The notes beneath the pieces were generated by a model, which saw only the letters and a program-made list of their open reading frames with translations, did not search any database and was not told the origin of the DNA. From an uncultured Flavihumibacter sp. (GTDB lineage Bacteria > Bacteroidota > Bacteroidia > Chitinophagales > Chitinophagaceae): DNA of 64,000 nt. Of the stretch, positions 34,849 to 44,109 are shown one piece after another (the stretch's first letter is position 1; each line of letters begins with the position of its first letter). The translations under genes and the position numbers were made by a program. The stretch lies in NCBI GenBank assembly GCA_902168105.1, contig CABHOY010000075.1, positions 488,553 through 552,552 on the forward strand, read 5' to 3'.

Positions 34849-36417
34849 ATGATACACCAATTCAAGTACGGAATTGATCAGCTTACCGTAGGGAAGGCGC
34901 TGGATATAGCGGCTGGCCGCCTTCCCGGCGTGCTTGTACCCGAAGTGACTGAACGCATAAAGACCAGTGCTGCTCATGTACAGGCCATCGTAGCGGCACA
35001 TAGTACCGTATATGGTATCAACACTGGCTTCGGACCCCTTTGTGATACCAAGATCTCCGAAGAAGATACCCGCGCCCTGCAATACAATATTCTCCAGAGC
35101 CATAGCGTAGGTGTTGGTAATCCTATCCCTGAACTGGTGGCCCGCGTAATGCTGATCACCAAAGTACACGCACTGGCGCAGGGTTATTCAGGTGTGGCGC
35201 TGTCTACGCTTGAACGCATCATCTGGCATATAGAACATCACGTTACACCGGTAGTACCTGAAAAAGGCTCCGTAGGTGCATCCGGCGATCTTGCTCCTTT
35301 GTCGCATCTCTTCCTGCCTTTGATAGGCCTCGGTGAAGTATATTATAAAGGCCAGCGGCAGCCTGCCGTCGCAGTTTTGCAGGCCGAAGCACTGGAGCCG
35401 GTAGTGTTGGGGCCTAAAGAAGGACTGGCACTCATTAACGGTACACAGTTTATCCTGTCTTTCGCCGTAACAGCCCTGCAACGGATGCATAACGCATTGG
35501 AAGCGGCCGACATTATCGGAGCTTTATCGCTTGAAGGGCTTATGGGCACTTCCCGTCCATTCGATCCCCGTCTGCATGCTATCAGGCCGTTTGCAGGTAA
35601 TCAGCTGGTAGCGCACCGTTTGAAGACAATGCTGGAGAACTCCGGTATCATGGCCGCCCATGTGGATTGTGGCCGTGTGCAAGACCCTTATTCCCTGCGT
35701 TGTATGCCACAGGTGCACGGAGCATCCCGCACCGCATGGCTGCATCTTTGTGACCTGACTACGATAGAGTTGAACGCTGTTACGGATAACCCGATCATCT
35801 TCAGTGCAGACGATACGATCAGTGGTGGCAACTTCCACGGACAACCACTTGCGTTGCCGCTGGATTACGCCACTGTAGCGGCTGCAGAGCTAGGCAACAT
35901 CTCCGACCGCCGTTGTTATATGATGATAGAAGGCCGTTATGGATTGCCTAAACTGTTGATAGAAGATGCCGGTCTGAACTCCGGTTTCATGATTCCACAG
36001 TATACTACCGCCGCACTGGTAACGGAGAATAAGACCCTTTGTTTCCCCGCCAGTGCAGACAGCGTACCCACTTCCCTGGGACAGGAAGACCATGTTTCCA
36101 TGGGCTCCATCAGCGGGCGTAAGCTCCACCAGGTGATCGATAACCTCGAATACATACTTGCTATAGAGCTGTTGTATGCCGCACAGGCAGTGGATTTCAG
36201 ACGACCATTAAAGTCCGGTCCTATCCTGGAAGCTGTGCATGCGCATGTGCGTGAAACTGTTTCCTTCGCAACGAAAGACAGGATCTTTGCCAACGATATA
36301 CAACTGCTGCACAAGCTTGTCACCAATCAATCTTTAGTCAAAGTAGCCAATGATGCTGCGCTTGACAATCAATTAACACTAAACGGTATTTATCATGACC
36401 AGTTCGGAATTTATTAA
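34849..36417 (+). CDS. hutH: Histidine ammonia-lyase
   Basis: HutH removes ammonia from L-histidine to give urocanate. The enzyme builds its own MIO cofactor from Ala-Ser-Gly, seen here at residues 144-146 in GSVGASGDLAPLSHL. The substrate loop VYGINTGFGPLCDTKI near 54 and the QDPYSLRC-like VQDPYSLRCMPQVHGASR are also present. At 522 residues it is of usual length. Its 3' end overlaps the hutU start by 23 bp, so the two are translated from one message, consistent with coupling. Confidence 0.97.
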   Translation: MIHQFKYGIDQLTVGKALDIAAGRLPGVLVPEVTERIKTSAAHVQAIVAAHSTVYGINTGFGPLCDTKISEEDTRALQYNILQSHSVGVGNPIPELVARVMLITKVHALAQGYSGVALSTLERIIWHIEHHVTPVVPEKGSVGASGDLAPLSHLFLPLIGLGEVYYKGQRQPAVAVLQAEALEPVVLGPKEGLALINGTQFILSFAVTALQRMHNALEAADIIGALSLEGLMGTSRPFDPRLHAIRPFAGNQLVAHRLKTMLENSGIMAAHVDCGRVQDPYSLRCMPQVHGASRTAWLHLCDLTTIELNAVTDNPIIFSADDTISGGNFHGQPLALPLDYATVAAAELGNISDRRCYMMIEGRYGLPKLLIEDAGLNSGFMIPQYTTAALVTENKTLCFPASADSVPTSLGQEDHVSMGSISGRKLHQVIDNLEYILAIELLYAAQAVDFRRPLKSGPILEAVHAHVRETVSFATKDRIFANDIQLLHKLVTNQSLVKVANDAALDNQLTLNGIYHDQFGIY

Positions 36418-38059
36418 AACATACGCGGCACATCCGCACTATAAAGCTCCCCGTGGTAACCAGCTGCATGCACGTTCCTGGCAAACGGAAGCGCCCTTGC
36501 GCATGCTGTTGAATAACCTGGATAGTGAAGTAGCTGAAAACCCTGATGAACTGGTTGTATACGGTGGTATTGGTCAGGCGGCACGCAATAAGGAAGCATT
36601 ACAAAAGATCATTGAAATATTGCTTGAACTGGATGAAGACCACTCTTTACTTGTGCAGTCAGGCAAACCTGTAGGCGTGGTGCGTACACATCCGCAGGCG
36701 CCACGTGTGATGTTGGCTAACAGTAACCTCGTACCTAAATGGGCTACCTGGGAACACTTCAATGAACTGAGAGCAAAGGGCTTGATGATGTATGGTCAGA
36801 TGACAGCCGGTAGCTGGATCTACATTGGTACACAAGGCATCCTGCAGGGTACTTATGAAACCTTTATTGCCTGTGGCCGTCAGCACTTTAATGGTGATCT
36901 GAAAGGTAAACTGCTGGTTACTGCCGGTATAGGTGGTATGGGTGGTGCACAGCCATTAGCGGCTACAATGGCCGGTGCAGTATTCCTGGGTGCGGACGTG
37001 GATGAATCACGTATTCAGAAGAGACTCGCTACCCGTTATATCGACCGCATTACGCATTCCTATGAAGAAGCTATTGCATGGGCGATGGACGCCAAAGCCA
37101 AAGGTGAAGTGCTTTCTATAGGTTTGGTGAGTGACGCCGGTGATATGCTGGAACGTTTGCTAAAGGATAACATTATCCCCGATATATTAACAGATCAGAC
37201 GTCGGCACATGATCCTATCAACGGTTATGTACCTAATGGACTGTCTTTACAAGAGGCGGCAGATCTGCGTAAGAAAGATCCCGCTGTATATAAACAACGT
37301 TCGCTGAAAAGCATGGCCCGTCATGTAGAATACATGCTGGCATTGCAGGAGAAGGGCGCTATTACTTTCGACTATGGTAATAACCTCCGTGAGTTTGCAC
37401 GTGAAGGTGGCGCACAAAATGCCTTTAACTTCCCTGGTTTTACTCCTGCGTATATACGTCCGTTGTTCTGCGAAGGAAAAGGCCCTTTCAGATGGGTGGC
37501 TTTGTCCGGCGATCCCGAAGATATTTACACCACAGATCAGGCATTGATAGAAGCATTCCCGGAGAATACAGCTTTGCTCAATTGGCTGAAGAAAGCACAG
37601 GAGCAGGTAGCATTTCAGGGCTTACCTGCACGCATCTGCTGGCTGGGATTGGGGGAACGTGAAAAAGCCGGTATGATCTTCAATGAACTGGTAAGAACAG
37701 GTAAAGTAAAAGCGCCTATCGTTATAGGGCGTGATCACCTGGATTGTGGATCAGTAGCGTCTCCCAACAGGGAAACGGAAGCGATGAAAGATGGCTCTGA
37801 TGCAGTGTCTGACTGGACACTACTGAACCTGATGGCTAATACCGGTGGTGGTGCTACCTGGGTGTCTTTCCATCATGGAGGTGGTGTTGGTATGGGATAT
37901 TCACAGCATGCAGGAATGGTGGTGCTGGCCGATGGTACCGACCGTGCAGCCGCATGTTTGCAAAGAGTATTGTTCAATGACCCGGCTCTGGGCATCTTCC
38001 GCCATGCAGATGCAGGTTACGAAGAAGCAAAGGAAACAGCCAGAAAATTCAATATCTGA
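36395..38059 (+). CDS. hutU: Urocanate hydratase
   Basis: HutU converts urocanate to 4-imidazolone-5-propionate with a tightly bound NAD. The 554-residue sequence opens with HPHYKAPRGNQLHARSWQTE, has the Rossmann-like GIGGMGGAQPLAATMAGA near residue 182 and the catalytic Cys in LPARICWLGLGEREKAG near 412. The closing region contains the glycine-rich NTGGGATWVSFHHGGGVGMG. The gene overlaps hutH by 23 bp and ends 3 bp before hutI. Confidence 0.97.
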   Translation: MTSSEFIKTYAAHPHYKAPRGNQLHARSWQTEAPLRMLLNNLDSEVAENPDELVVYGGIGQAARNKEALQKIIEILLELDEDHSLLVQSGKPVGVVRTHPQAPRVMLANSNLVPKWATWEHFNELRAKGLMMYGQMTAGSWIYIGTQGILQGTYETFIACGRQHFNGDLKGKLLVTAGIGGMGGAQPLAATMAGAVFLGADVDESRIQKRLATRYIDRITHSYEEAIAWAMDAKAKGEVLSIGLVSDAGDMLERLLKDNIIPDILTDQTSAHDPINGYVPNGLSLQEAADLRKKDPAVYKQRSLKSMARHVEYMLALQEKGAITFDYGNNLREFAREGGAQNAFNFPGFTPAYIRPLFCEGKGPFRWVALSGDPEDIYTTDQALIEAFPENTALLNWLKKAQEQVAFQGLPARICWLGLGEREKAGMIFNELVRTGKVKAPIVIGRDHLDCGSVASPNRETEAMKDGSDAVSDWTLLNLMANTGGGATWVSFHHGGGVGMGYSQHAGMVVLADGTDRAAACLQRVLFNDPALGIFRHADAGYEEAKETARKFNI

Positions 38060-38062
38060 TAT

Positions 38063-39289
38063 ATGGAACTGACAGGTCCTTTTTCACAGATATTACCGCT
38101 GACTAACCTTTCCCTGAAAGGTGCATTGCATGATGATCAACTGGTCATCATTGAACATGGCGGTATTGTAACAGACGGTGGTAAGATACTGGCAGTGGGC
38201 GATTTCAAAGCATTGCAGCATGAGTATCCTGATTGTGATGTCACGCATATCACAGCACCTGCTGTATTGTTGCCCGGCTTTATTGACTGCCATACGCATA
38301 TCTGTTTTGATGGTTCCCGTAACCGTGATTATGCTATGCGCATAGCAGGTAAAACTTATCTTGAAATAGCCCGCGCAGGCGGCGGTATATGGGATTCTGT
38401 CACGAAGACACGAAGTGCAGATCAGGAGACATTGATGAACAATACTGCAGCCCGTGCTAACCGGCATTTACACGAAGGCGTTACGACCATCGAAGTGAAA
38501 AGCGGTTATGGTTTGAACCTGGAAGGCGAACTGAATATGTTACGCGCTATCCAGGATGCAGCCAGTCACACAAAGGCTACACTGGTCCCTACATGTCTTG
38601 CTGCACATATGAAACCGAAAGACTTTGAAGGATCGGAAGAAACATATCTTAACTGGATCATCGATACATTACTGCCCGTTATTCAATCTGAACAACTGGC
38701 ACAGCGTGTTGATATCTTCATAGAGGAAACTGCATTCACACCCGGTCCTGCAAAACATTTCCTGCAACAAGCCGCTGATATGGGTTTTACAGCTACTGTA
38801 CATGCCGATCAATTCTCTACAGGCGGTACTGCTGTAGCAGTAACAGCGGGTGCGCTTTCTGCGGATCATCTTGAAGCCAGTGACGATGGTGCAATTGCAT
38901 TACTGGCAGCCGCAGATATTGTTGCAGTTGTGTTACCGGGAGCTTCACTGGGACTTGGTATGCATTATGCACCGGCAAGACGTTTGCTGGATGCTGGTGC
39001 TGCTGTTGCAATTGCGAGCGACTGGAACCCAGGCTCCGCGCCAATGGGCGACTTATTGTTACAGGCCGCAGTATTAAGTGCTGCAGAAAAGTTATCTACC
39101 GCTGAAGTATTTGCTGCACTTACTACCCGTGCTGCAAAAGCATTACAACTGAAAAATATCGGACAACTAGCTCCCGGGTTTGTTGCTGATATGCAGGCGT
39201 ATCCCTGCGCCGATTACCGTGATATCCTGTACTACCAGGGTAAGATGAAACCCACAAGGGTTTGGAAGGAAGGCGAACGGGTTAAATAG
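38063..39289 (+). CDS. hutI: Imidazolonepropionase
   Basis: HutI opens the imidazolone ring to give N-formimino-L-glutamate. The 408-residue amidohydrolase has the metal motif DCHTHICFDGSRNRDY near residue 75 and the family block YLEIARAGGGIWDSVTKTR. VHADQF near 250 and ASDWNPGSAPMGDL near 315 provide further metal and substrate residues. It ends the contiguous hutHUI run. The last enzyme, HutG, is encoded 3 kb away beyond a secreted hydrolase gene. Confidence 0.96.
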   Translation: MELTGPFSQILPLTNLSLKGALHDDQLVIIEHGGIVTDGGKILAVGDFKALQHEYPDCDVTHITAPAVLLPGFIDCHTHICFDGSRNRDYAMRIAGKTYLEIARAGGGIWDSVTKTRSADQETLMNNTAARANRHLHEGVTTIEVKSGYGLNLEGELNMLRAIQDAASHTKATLVPTCLAAHMKPKDFEGSEETYLNWIIDTLLPVIQSEQLAQRVDIFIEETAFTPGPAKHFLQQAADMGFTATVHADQFSTGGTAVAVTAGALSADHLEASDDGAIALLAAADIVAVVLPGASLGLGMHYAPARRLLDAGAAVAIASDWNPGSAPMGDLLLQAAVLSAAEKLSTAEVFAALTTRAAKALQLKNIGQLAPGFVADMQAYPCADYRDILYYQGKMKPTRVWKEGERVK

Positions 39290-39318
39290 TATCTTTCTTA
39301 CATACTTCTGATTTACCT

Positions 39319-39370
39319 GGAAGCGACTTCATTTTCCTACGTTTTAATGTAGGGAAATGAAGTCGCTTCC
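39319..39370. repeat. Palindrome with 22-bp arms after hutI
   Basis: Arms 39319-39340 and 39349-39370 are inverse complements with an 8-bp spacer and one mismatch (T39335 against G39354, which pairs as G-U in + strand RNA). It starts 29 bp after the hutI stop, so it is a good candidate terminator for the hut operon. Confidence 0.8.
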
Positions 39371-39405
39371 GCATTTGTATTATTGGTTATAACCGGCTCA
39401 GGTTC

Positions 39406-39502
39406 GCTACAGCAGTACATCTACTATCCTTATCCTCCCTTTATCTTCCCTTCTGAAGGGAGGATAAAGGGAGGATAAGGATAGTAGATGTACTGCTGTA
39501 GC
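39406..39502. repeat. Palindrome with 48-bp arms and internal 11-mers
   Basis: Arms 39406-39453 and 39455-39502 are inverse complements over 48 bp with a 1-bp centre and one mismatch (T39446 against G39462, a G-U pair in + strand RNA). Near the centre each arm has two 11-mers in tandem (right arm GGGAGGATAAA and GGGAGGATAAG). It shares this construction, but not its sequence, with the 5841-5928 palindrome. Confidence 0.85.
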
Positions 39503-39758
39503 AAACTTGAAGCGAAGGTGAAGTGAAGTTGGCTAAAAAACCGGAATAACATGAAGTGCTCTCATGAGCCCATTTTGGGCCTTTATGAGCGATTTTCCTG
39601 CTCTTATGCCATTTGTTTTGGCCCTGGTAGATCTCTTGTCTAACATCGCATTGTGAAGCACATTAAGTGAATACCCGCAATAAGGTTATTCCCTCAAAGT
39701 GTTTCCGTAAAACGTTCATTGACATATGAGATCTATAATCAACAGAGACAAATTTCAA

Positions 39759-39791
39759 TAAAAAAACCGCCTCATTTCTTGATGAGGCGGT
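39759..39791 (-). terminator. Terminator of the glycoside hydrolase gene
   Basis: ACCGCCTCAT at 39766-39775 pairs with ATGAGGCGGT at 39782-39791 around a 6-base loop. The A-run before it on the + strand reads as a T-run after the hairpin on the - strand. It lies 30 bp beyond the stop codon. Confidence 0.88.
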
Positions 39792-39820
39792 CCTTTCGGT
39801 TTGGCAAATGCTGATGAATA

Positions 39821-42076
39821 TTATTGTTTTACAACCTTACGTGTAATTGCTTTCTCACCATAGGTCAGTTTCAGCGTATACACACCTTTAGGCAGATGGC
39901 TGCCAGCGAGGCTGCTGTTATATTGTCCGGCGTCGAGACGGCCCTGTTTCAGTACAGACACCTGTTTACCATTGATGTCAAATACAGCTAGTGTAACGAT
40001 GGACGGTTTCTCCAGGTAGAAACTAACTGTGCTGTTATCACCAAACGGATTAGGATAGCTTGTCAGGGAAGTGGTCAATTTGATAGGCTCTTGCAAAGGA
40101 GCTGCTGCTGCCAGTTTCGACGCTGTTGTTGTAGAAGTGATCTCGAGCAATGGTGCCGTCAGACCTGCTTCTTTTGATCTCCACACAATGCGTGGATCTG
40201 CGATGGTGCCACTCACCAGGGCGAGTGAAATGCTGTTACGACCAGCTGCTTTTTCAGTCTGCACATAACTCGTGATATCCCAGGTATAGTATCTGCCGGT
40301 GGAGTCAGTTACTGTTGCAGTCTGCAAGGCAGAAGTACCTGCAGCTGGTTTGTTATTCCATGTCAGGGTTGATTCTGACCAGGTGCTATTAGCTACGGCA
40401 TAAACACCCACAGGAATGTTGAACACGCGGTTATCTTCGATCTTACCGAATACTTTCAGTACGGCAGAAGAGATGTTGCTCACGCTGCTCACATCAAAAC
40501 GCAGGAAAGACTGACGATCATAACCCGGAGTGGTAGTAGCGTTCAGTTTAGACGATAATATGGTAGGGTCAGTAGTGCCATAAGTAGTAGATGCAAAATC
40601 ACCGTTCCTGACGTAAGCGTCCTGTAAAGGCGCCAGGTTTGTTTGCAATGAAGAAGAGGAAGAAACGATCCTTACTTCAGTCAGACTGTTCCAGGCACTG
40701 GCGCTGTTACCATGACCTACGATCCTTACATATTTGGCGCTGCGTGCGGAGAAAGTGAAAGACTCCAGTGCATTGGACGTACCGCTGCTTTGCAGACCTG
40801 TAGCGGCGTTGTTCCAACTGCTACCATCGGTGCTTGTCTGGATATCGAAGAATGTTCTTCTTACTGCACCGCTGTAGAATGCGATATCAACACGGGAAAC
40901 AGTAGTAGCTGTGTTCAGACAGAATTGTATCCACTGGCCATCGCCTTCTGCAGACCAGCGGGTGTTGTAATCATTGTCCTGTACGTTAGCTGGTACGTTA
41001 CCATCATGTGTGCTGGCCGATACCGGTTCGCAAACAGGACCAGTACCACCACCAGGAAAATCATCCGCAGGAACTAACATACGCTCACGGATCCACGCGC
41101 CTGCTGGCTTTAAGCGGGCCAGGGTCCACGGGCCATTGGAGCAGGTGCCTGACGTCCATACTGCGCCGGAACGGAAGTCGTCAGAATAGTTCCAGTTAGT
41201 CCAGCTGATCTTTTTAGTACGCATCAGGTCCATGAACTGCTGTGCCATAGCGAAGTCGTTTGCACCATCGCCACTAGCTTCCTGTGTGCCAAACTCGGTT
41301 ACGAATACTGGCAGTCTATCGGATGCTGTATTCAGCTGGTTCAGATATTCTGTACGGTGATCCCTCGCATAGAAGTGGAAGGTGTACATGATGTTCGGGA
41401 ACTGCAGTGGATTGTTGAAGATGTCCTGCAGGGAACCATCGCCGGAAAGGCCCATAGTAGACCATCCGTGTGTGCCTATGAGGATCACCGCATCGTTATC
41501 GATAGCACGGATGAACGGGATCATCTGGTCTGCATAGGTTTTGATCTTTGCCCAGGTAGCTCCTGAGTTAGGTTCATTACAGATGTCGTAGATGATGTTG
41601 TTCTTATTCTTGTGCGTGTTGGCAATAGCTGAGAAGAAGGTCTTGGCACGTGCAAGATTGAAGTTGGGATCACCAGGTGTTAGCTGGTGCCAGTCTACTA
41701 ATGCATACATACCACGTGCAGTAGCTTCTTCAATGAGACGGTTCACCTGTGCGGTAAAACCAGCAGGATCGGTTTCGTAACCGCCTTCCTGTACATACAG
41801 TGAAATACGCAGTACGTCTGCACCCCAATCATATGCAAGTGCATCGAGAGAGGCGGCTGTCAGACAGCTTCCCCAGCCGTACCACTGGATACCATGAGTG
41901 CTCATGCCTCTGAGCTGAATAGGGTTGCCGTACTGGTTGCAAAGTTTGGTGCCGATCACCTTTAGCTGGCCATTTTTGGCTACCGGTGTCTGGGCCTGGC
42001 TTTGCGTTGCAAGGCCTAACAGGCATAACAGTAATGCCGCCAATTTGAAAGAAGGACGTTTTCCATTCTTTTTCAT
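39821..42076 (-). CDS. Secreted GH5 cellulase-like hydrolase with type IX secretion domain
   Basis: The 751-residue protein is modular: signal peptide to about residue 29; GH5 domain about 30-330, with acid/base Glu168 in CNEPNS and nucleophile Glu261 in VTEFGTQ; F5/8-type discoidin (CBM32-like) domain about 350-480; a DNRLRE/CBM96-like beta domain about 485-655 (DAYVRNGDFASTTYGTTDP, YYTWDITSYV); and a C-terminal type IX sorting domain from about 678 (SYPNPFGDNSTVSFYLE to KGVYTLKLTYGEKAITRK). It would cleave beta-1,4-glucans or similar polymers at the cell surface or outside. Substrate is inferred from GH5 only. It separates hutHUI from hutG. Confidence 0.9.
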   Translation of the reverse strand: MKKNGKRPSFKLAALLLCLLGLATQSQAQTPVAKNGQLKVIGTKLCNQYGNPIQLRGMSTHGIQWYGWGSCLTAASLDALAYDWGADVLRISLYVQEGGYETDPAGFTAQVNRLIEEATARGMYALVDWHQLTPGDPNFNLARAKTFFSAIANTHKNKNNIIYDICNEPNSGATWAKIKTYADQMIPFIRAIDNDAVILIGTHGWSTMGLSGDGSLQDIFNNPLQFPNIMYTFHFYARDHRTEYLNQLNTASDRLPVFVTEFGTQEASGDGANDFAMAQQFMDLMRTKKISWTNWNYSDDFRSGAVWTSGTCSNGPWTLARLKPAGAWIRERMLVPADDFPGGGTGPVCEPVSASTHDGNVPANVQDNDYNTRWSAEGDGQWIQFCLNTATTVSRVDIAFYSGAVRRTFFDIQTSTDGSSWNNAATGLQSSGTSNALESFTFSARSAKYVRIVGHGNSASAWNSLTEVRIVSSSSSLQTNLAPLQDAYVRNGDFASTTYGTTDPTILSSKLNATTTPGYDRQSFLRFDVSSVSNISSAVLKVFGKIEDNRVFNIPVGVYAVANSTWSESTLTWNNKPAAGTSALQTATVTDSTGRYYTWDITSYVQTEKAAGRNSISLALVSGTIADPRIVWRSKEAGLTAPLLEITSTTTASKLAAAAPLQEPIKLTTSLTSYPNPFGDNSTVSFYLEKPSIVTLAVFDINGKQVSVLKQGRLDAGQYNSSLAGSHLPKGVYTLKLTYGEKAITRKVVKQ

Positions 42077-42297
42077 TTGGATAGTTGTTTTGAGGGTGAG
42101 AAAATAAAGGAACTGATATGATGTTTGTAATGGTTACATAGGTGGATATTGATATGGTTAATTGTGTAATAGGTCTATGCTACAGATCTACAGGTCTTTA
42201 TACTACAGTCGCTCTAAGGTTGATATATGCTGGCCGCAATATAGGTACAAATTTTTAATACGAGCTAATTTTAAGCAACAATACTAACTTTACAGCT

Positions 42298-43299
42298 ATG
42301 AAGAAGCCAGATTTTTACCGGCCACCTGTGGCCTGGACGGGAAGGATAGATGGAACGGATGAAGAATTACTACGTTGGCACCAGCGTGTTACTCCGGTGA
42401 ACCTGCTGACAGGCGGATTGCCGGCACTGAAGTCTCACCAGCAAGGCATCGTATTCCTGGGGTTCGCCTGTGATGAAGGAGTACGTCGCAATCAGGGCCG
42501 CACAGGAGCTGTAGAAGGGCCTGCCGCATTAAGGCGCGCATGCAGCAATTTCCCTGTGCATTTTGAAAGTGAACTCATTTTTGCTGATGCCGGTGATATC
42601 ATATGTAAAGACAATTTACTGGAAGATGCACAGCAGGCTTTGACCGATACTGTACTGGCTATACGTAAGTCCGGTTATCTGCCGGTGCTGCTGGGTGGCG
42701 GGCATGAGATCACTTACGGACATGCAAAGGGAATTTATCAGCATTTGCAGCAACGTAAACGCAATGAAAAACTGGGGCTGCTGAATATAGATGCACATTT
42801 TGATCTGCGTATAGCAGGGCAGGAGGGAAGTACCTCCGGGACCGGTTTCTGGCAGCTGGCACAAGATTGTAAACTGGAAGGTGTTCCCTTTCATTACCTG
42901 GCGCTGGGCATCCAGGCCAATAGCAATACGCAGCAGTTATTTCGCATAGCAGGCGACCTTGATGTACAGTATGTGGATGCAGATGCTTTCCATCTTCAGG
43001 ATAAAGTGCTTTTACAGGCTGCTGTGAGCCAGTTCTTGAGGGATGTGGACCATATCTATCTCACGATAGATCTGGACGTTTTTTCGGCCGCTTTTGCCCC
43101 TGGCGTGAGTGCAGTTGCCTACAATGGTATCCGGCCTGATGGTTTGTTCCTGGAAACTTATCGTAGCATCCTGCAAAGCGGTAAACTGGCGGGTATTGAT
43201 ATAGCGGAATTAAATCCATCGCTGGATATTGATAATCATACCGCAAGACTGGGCGCGTCTCTCTTGTTTGAGATGGTGGGTAACCTCCATTATCATTAA
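42298..43299 (+). CDS. hutG: Formimidoylglutamase
   Basis: HutG is an arginase-fold manganese enzyme that splits N-formimino-L-glutamate into glutamate and formamide, the last step of histidine use. In the 333-residue sequence the metal motifs read LGGGHEITYGHAKG near 137, NIDAHFDLRIAGQEG near 163 and LTIDLDVFSAAFAPGVSAV near 259. The GGGHE form, rather than GGDHS of arginases, is usual for HutG. It is 3 kb from hutI with a divergent gene between, so it has its own promoter; a TAACTTTA lies near 42285. Confidence 0.88.
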   Translation: MKKPDFYRPPVAWTGRIDGTDEELLRWHQRVTPVNLLTGGLPALKSHQQGIVFLGFACDEGVRRNQGRTGAVEGPAALRRACSNFPVHFESELIFADAGDIICKDNLLEDAQQALTDTVLAIRKSGYLPVLLGGGHEITYGHAKGIYQHLQQRKRNEKLGLLNIDAHFDLRIAGQEGSTSGTGFWQLAQDCKLEGVPFHYLALGIQANSNTQQLFRIAGDLDVQYVDADAFHLQDKVLLQAAVSQFLRDVDHIYLTIDLDVFSAAFAPGVSAVAYNGIRPDGLFLETYRSILQSGKLAGIDIAELNPSLDIDNHTARLGASLLFEMVGNLHYH

Positions 43300-43437
43300 G
43301 CCGGTTATTATTACGTTTTAGCCATAAAATAGTATCAGTGTCCTTCGGAGAGAAGTGCGTAGTTCCCGCAAATCTTACCGGAGGACATCTTTTTTTAGGC
43401 AGCTTTTCTATCTTTGCTGCATAAAACATTATAAATC

Positions 43438-44043
43438 ATGGCATTCCTCCCCAAAACGGCAATCATCGCCGCAATAGCGCTATCTTCCACCTACATGGCA
43501 GCAGCCCAGAAGATCAAAATTACAGAAGGCAGTCTCTCTGCATTAAAGGGACAAACAGAAGTTAACACCATGTATGAGTATGATCATATCAAGGTTGGTG
43601 ACTTTAACAATGAAGATGATTATATCCAGAAGAAAAAAGACGAATATAACAAGAAGGAGTCCGGCAGGGGAGATACCTGGGCGGCTGACTGGAAAAGCGA
43701 TCGTGCCGGCCATTACGAGCCTAAGTTTGAAGAACTGTTTACAGAGCATGCAGGTATTAAGGCTGGTAAATTTCCACAGGCAAAGTACACGCTGATATTT
43801 AAGACGACCTTCATTGAGCCTGGATTTAACGTGGGCGTAGTTCGTAAGAACGCCTATGTCAACGGTGAGATCTGGATCGTGGAAACTGCAGATAACAGCA
43901 AGGTAGTAGCTAAAGCAACAGTAGATAAAGCTCCCGGCAGACAGTTCGGTGGCTTTGATTTCGATAGCGGTACACGTATCAGTGAAGCGTATGCTGCTAC
44001 CGGTAAGGTTTTCGGACGGCAGGTGAAAAAAGAAGCTGAGTAA
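43438..44043 (+). CDS. Secreted protein of unknown function
   Basis: The 201-residue product has a signal peptide ending AAAQ near residue 24. The rest shows a charged Lys/Asp-rich middle (about 50-75) and a beta-rich end with FNVGVVRKNAYVNGEIWIVE. I do not recognise the family and see no catalytic motif. A perfect -7 element TATCTTTG lies at 43409-43416, 21 bp before the ATG. It converges on purU with a shared terminator between them. Confidence 0.6.
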   Translation: MAFLPKTAIIAAIALSSTYMAAAQKIKITEGSLSALKGQTEVNTMYEYDHIKVGDFNNEDDYIQKKKDEYNKKESGRGDTWAADWKSDRAGHYEPKFEELFTEHAGIKAGKFPQAKYTLIFKTTFIEPGFNVGVVRKNAYVNGEIWIVETADNSKVVAKATVDKAPGRQFGGFDFDSGTRISEAYAATGKVFGRQVKKEAE

Positions 44044-44067
44044 AATATATTCATATCTGAATAAGAA

Positions 44068-44104
44068 ATGGGAGATATCCGCAGGTCACTGCAATATCTC
44101 CCAT
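44068..44104. terminator. Two-way terminator between the secreted-protein gene and purU
   Basis: An 11-bp stem pairs 44068-44078 with 44094-44104; the loop can form an inner GCAG/CTGC stem. It lies 24 bp after one stop codon and 5 bp from the other, with modest T content on either side. Confidence 0.65.
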
Positions 44105-44109
44105 GCTAT

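Larger units (their letters stand above)
39290..39820. other. Intergenic region with two long palindromes
   Basis: This 531-bp non-coding stretch between the convergent hutI and glycoside hydrolase genes holds the palindromes at 39319-39370 and 39406-39502 and the terminator at 39759-39791. Between them (39503-39758) I see no gene and no other strong structure. The dense hairpins at a convergent junction suggest two-way transcript termination or a fold boundary. Confidence 0.6.
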
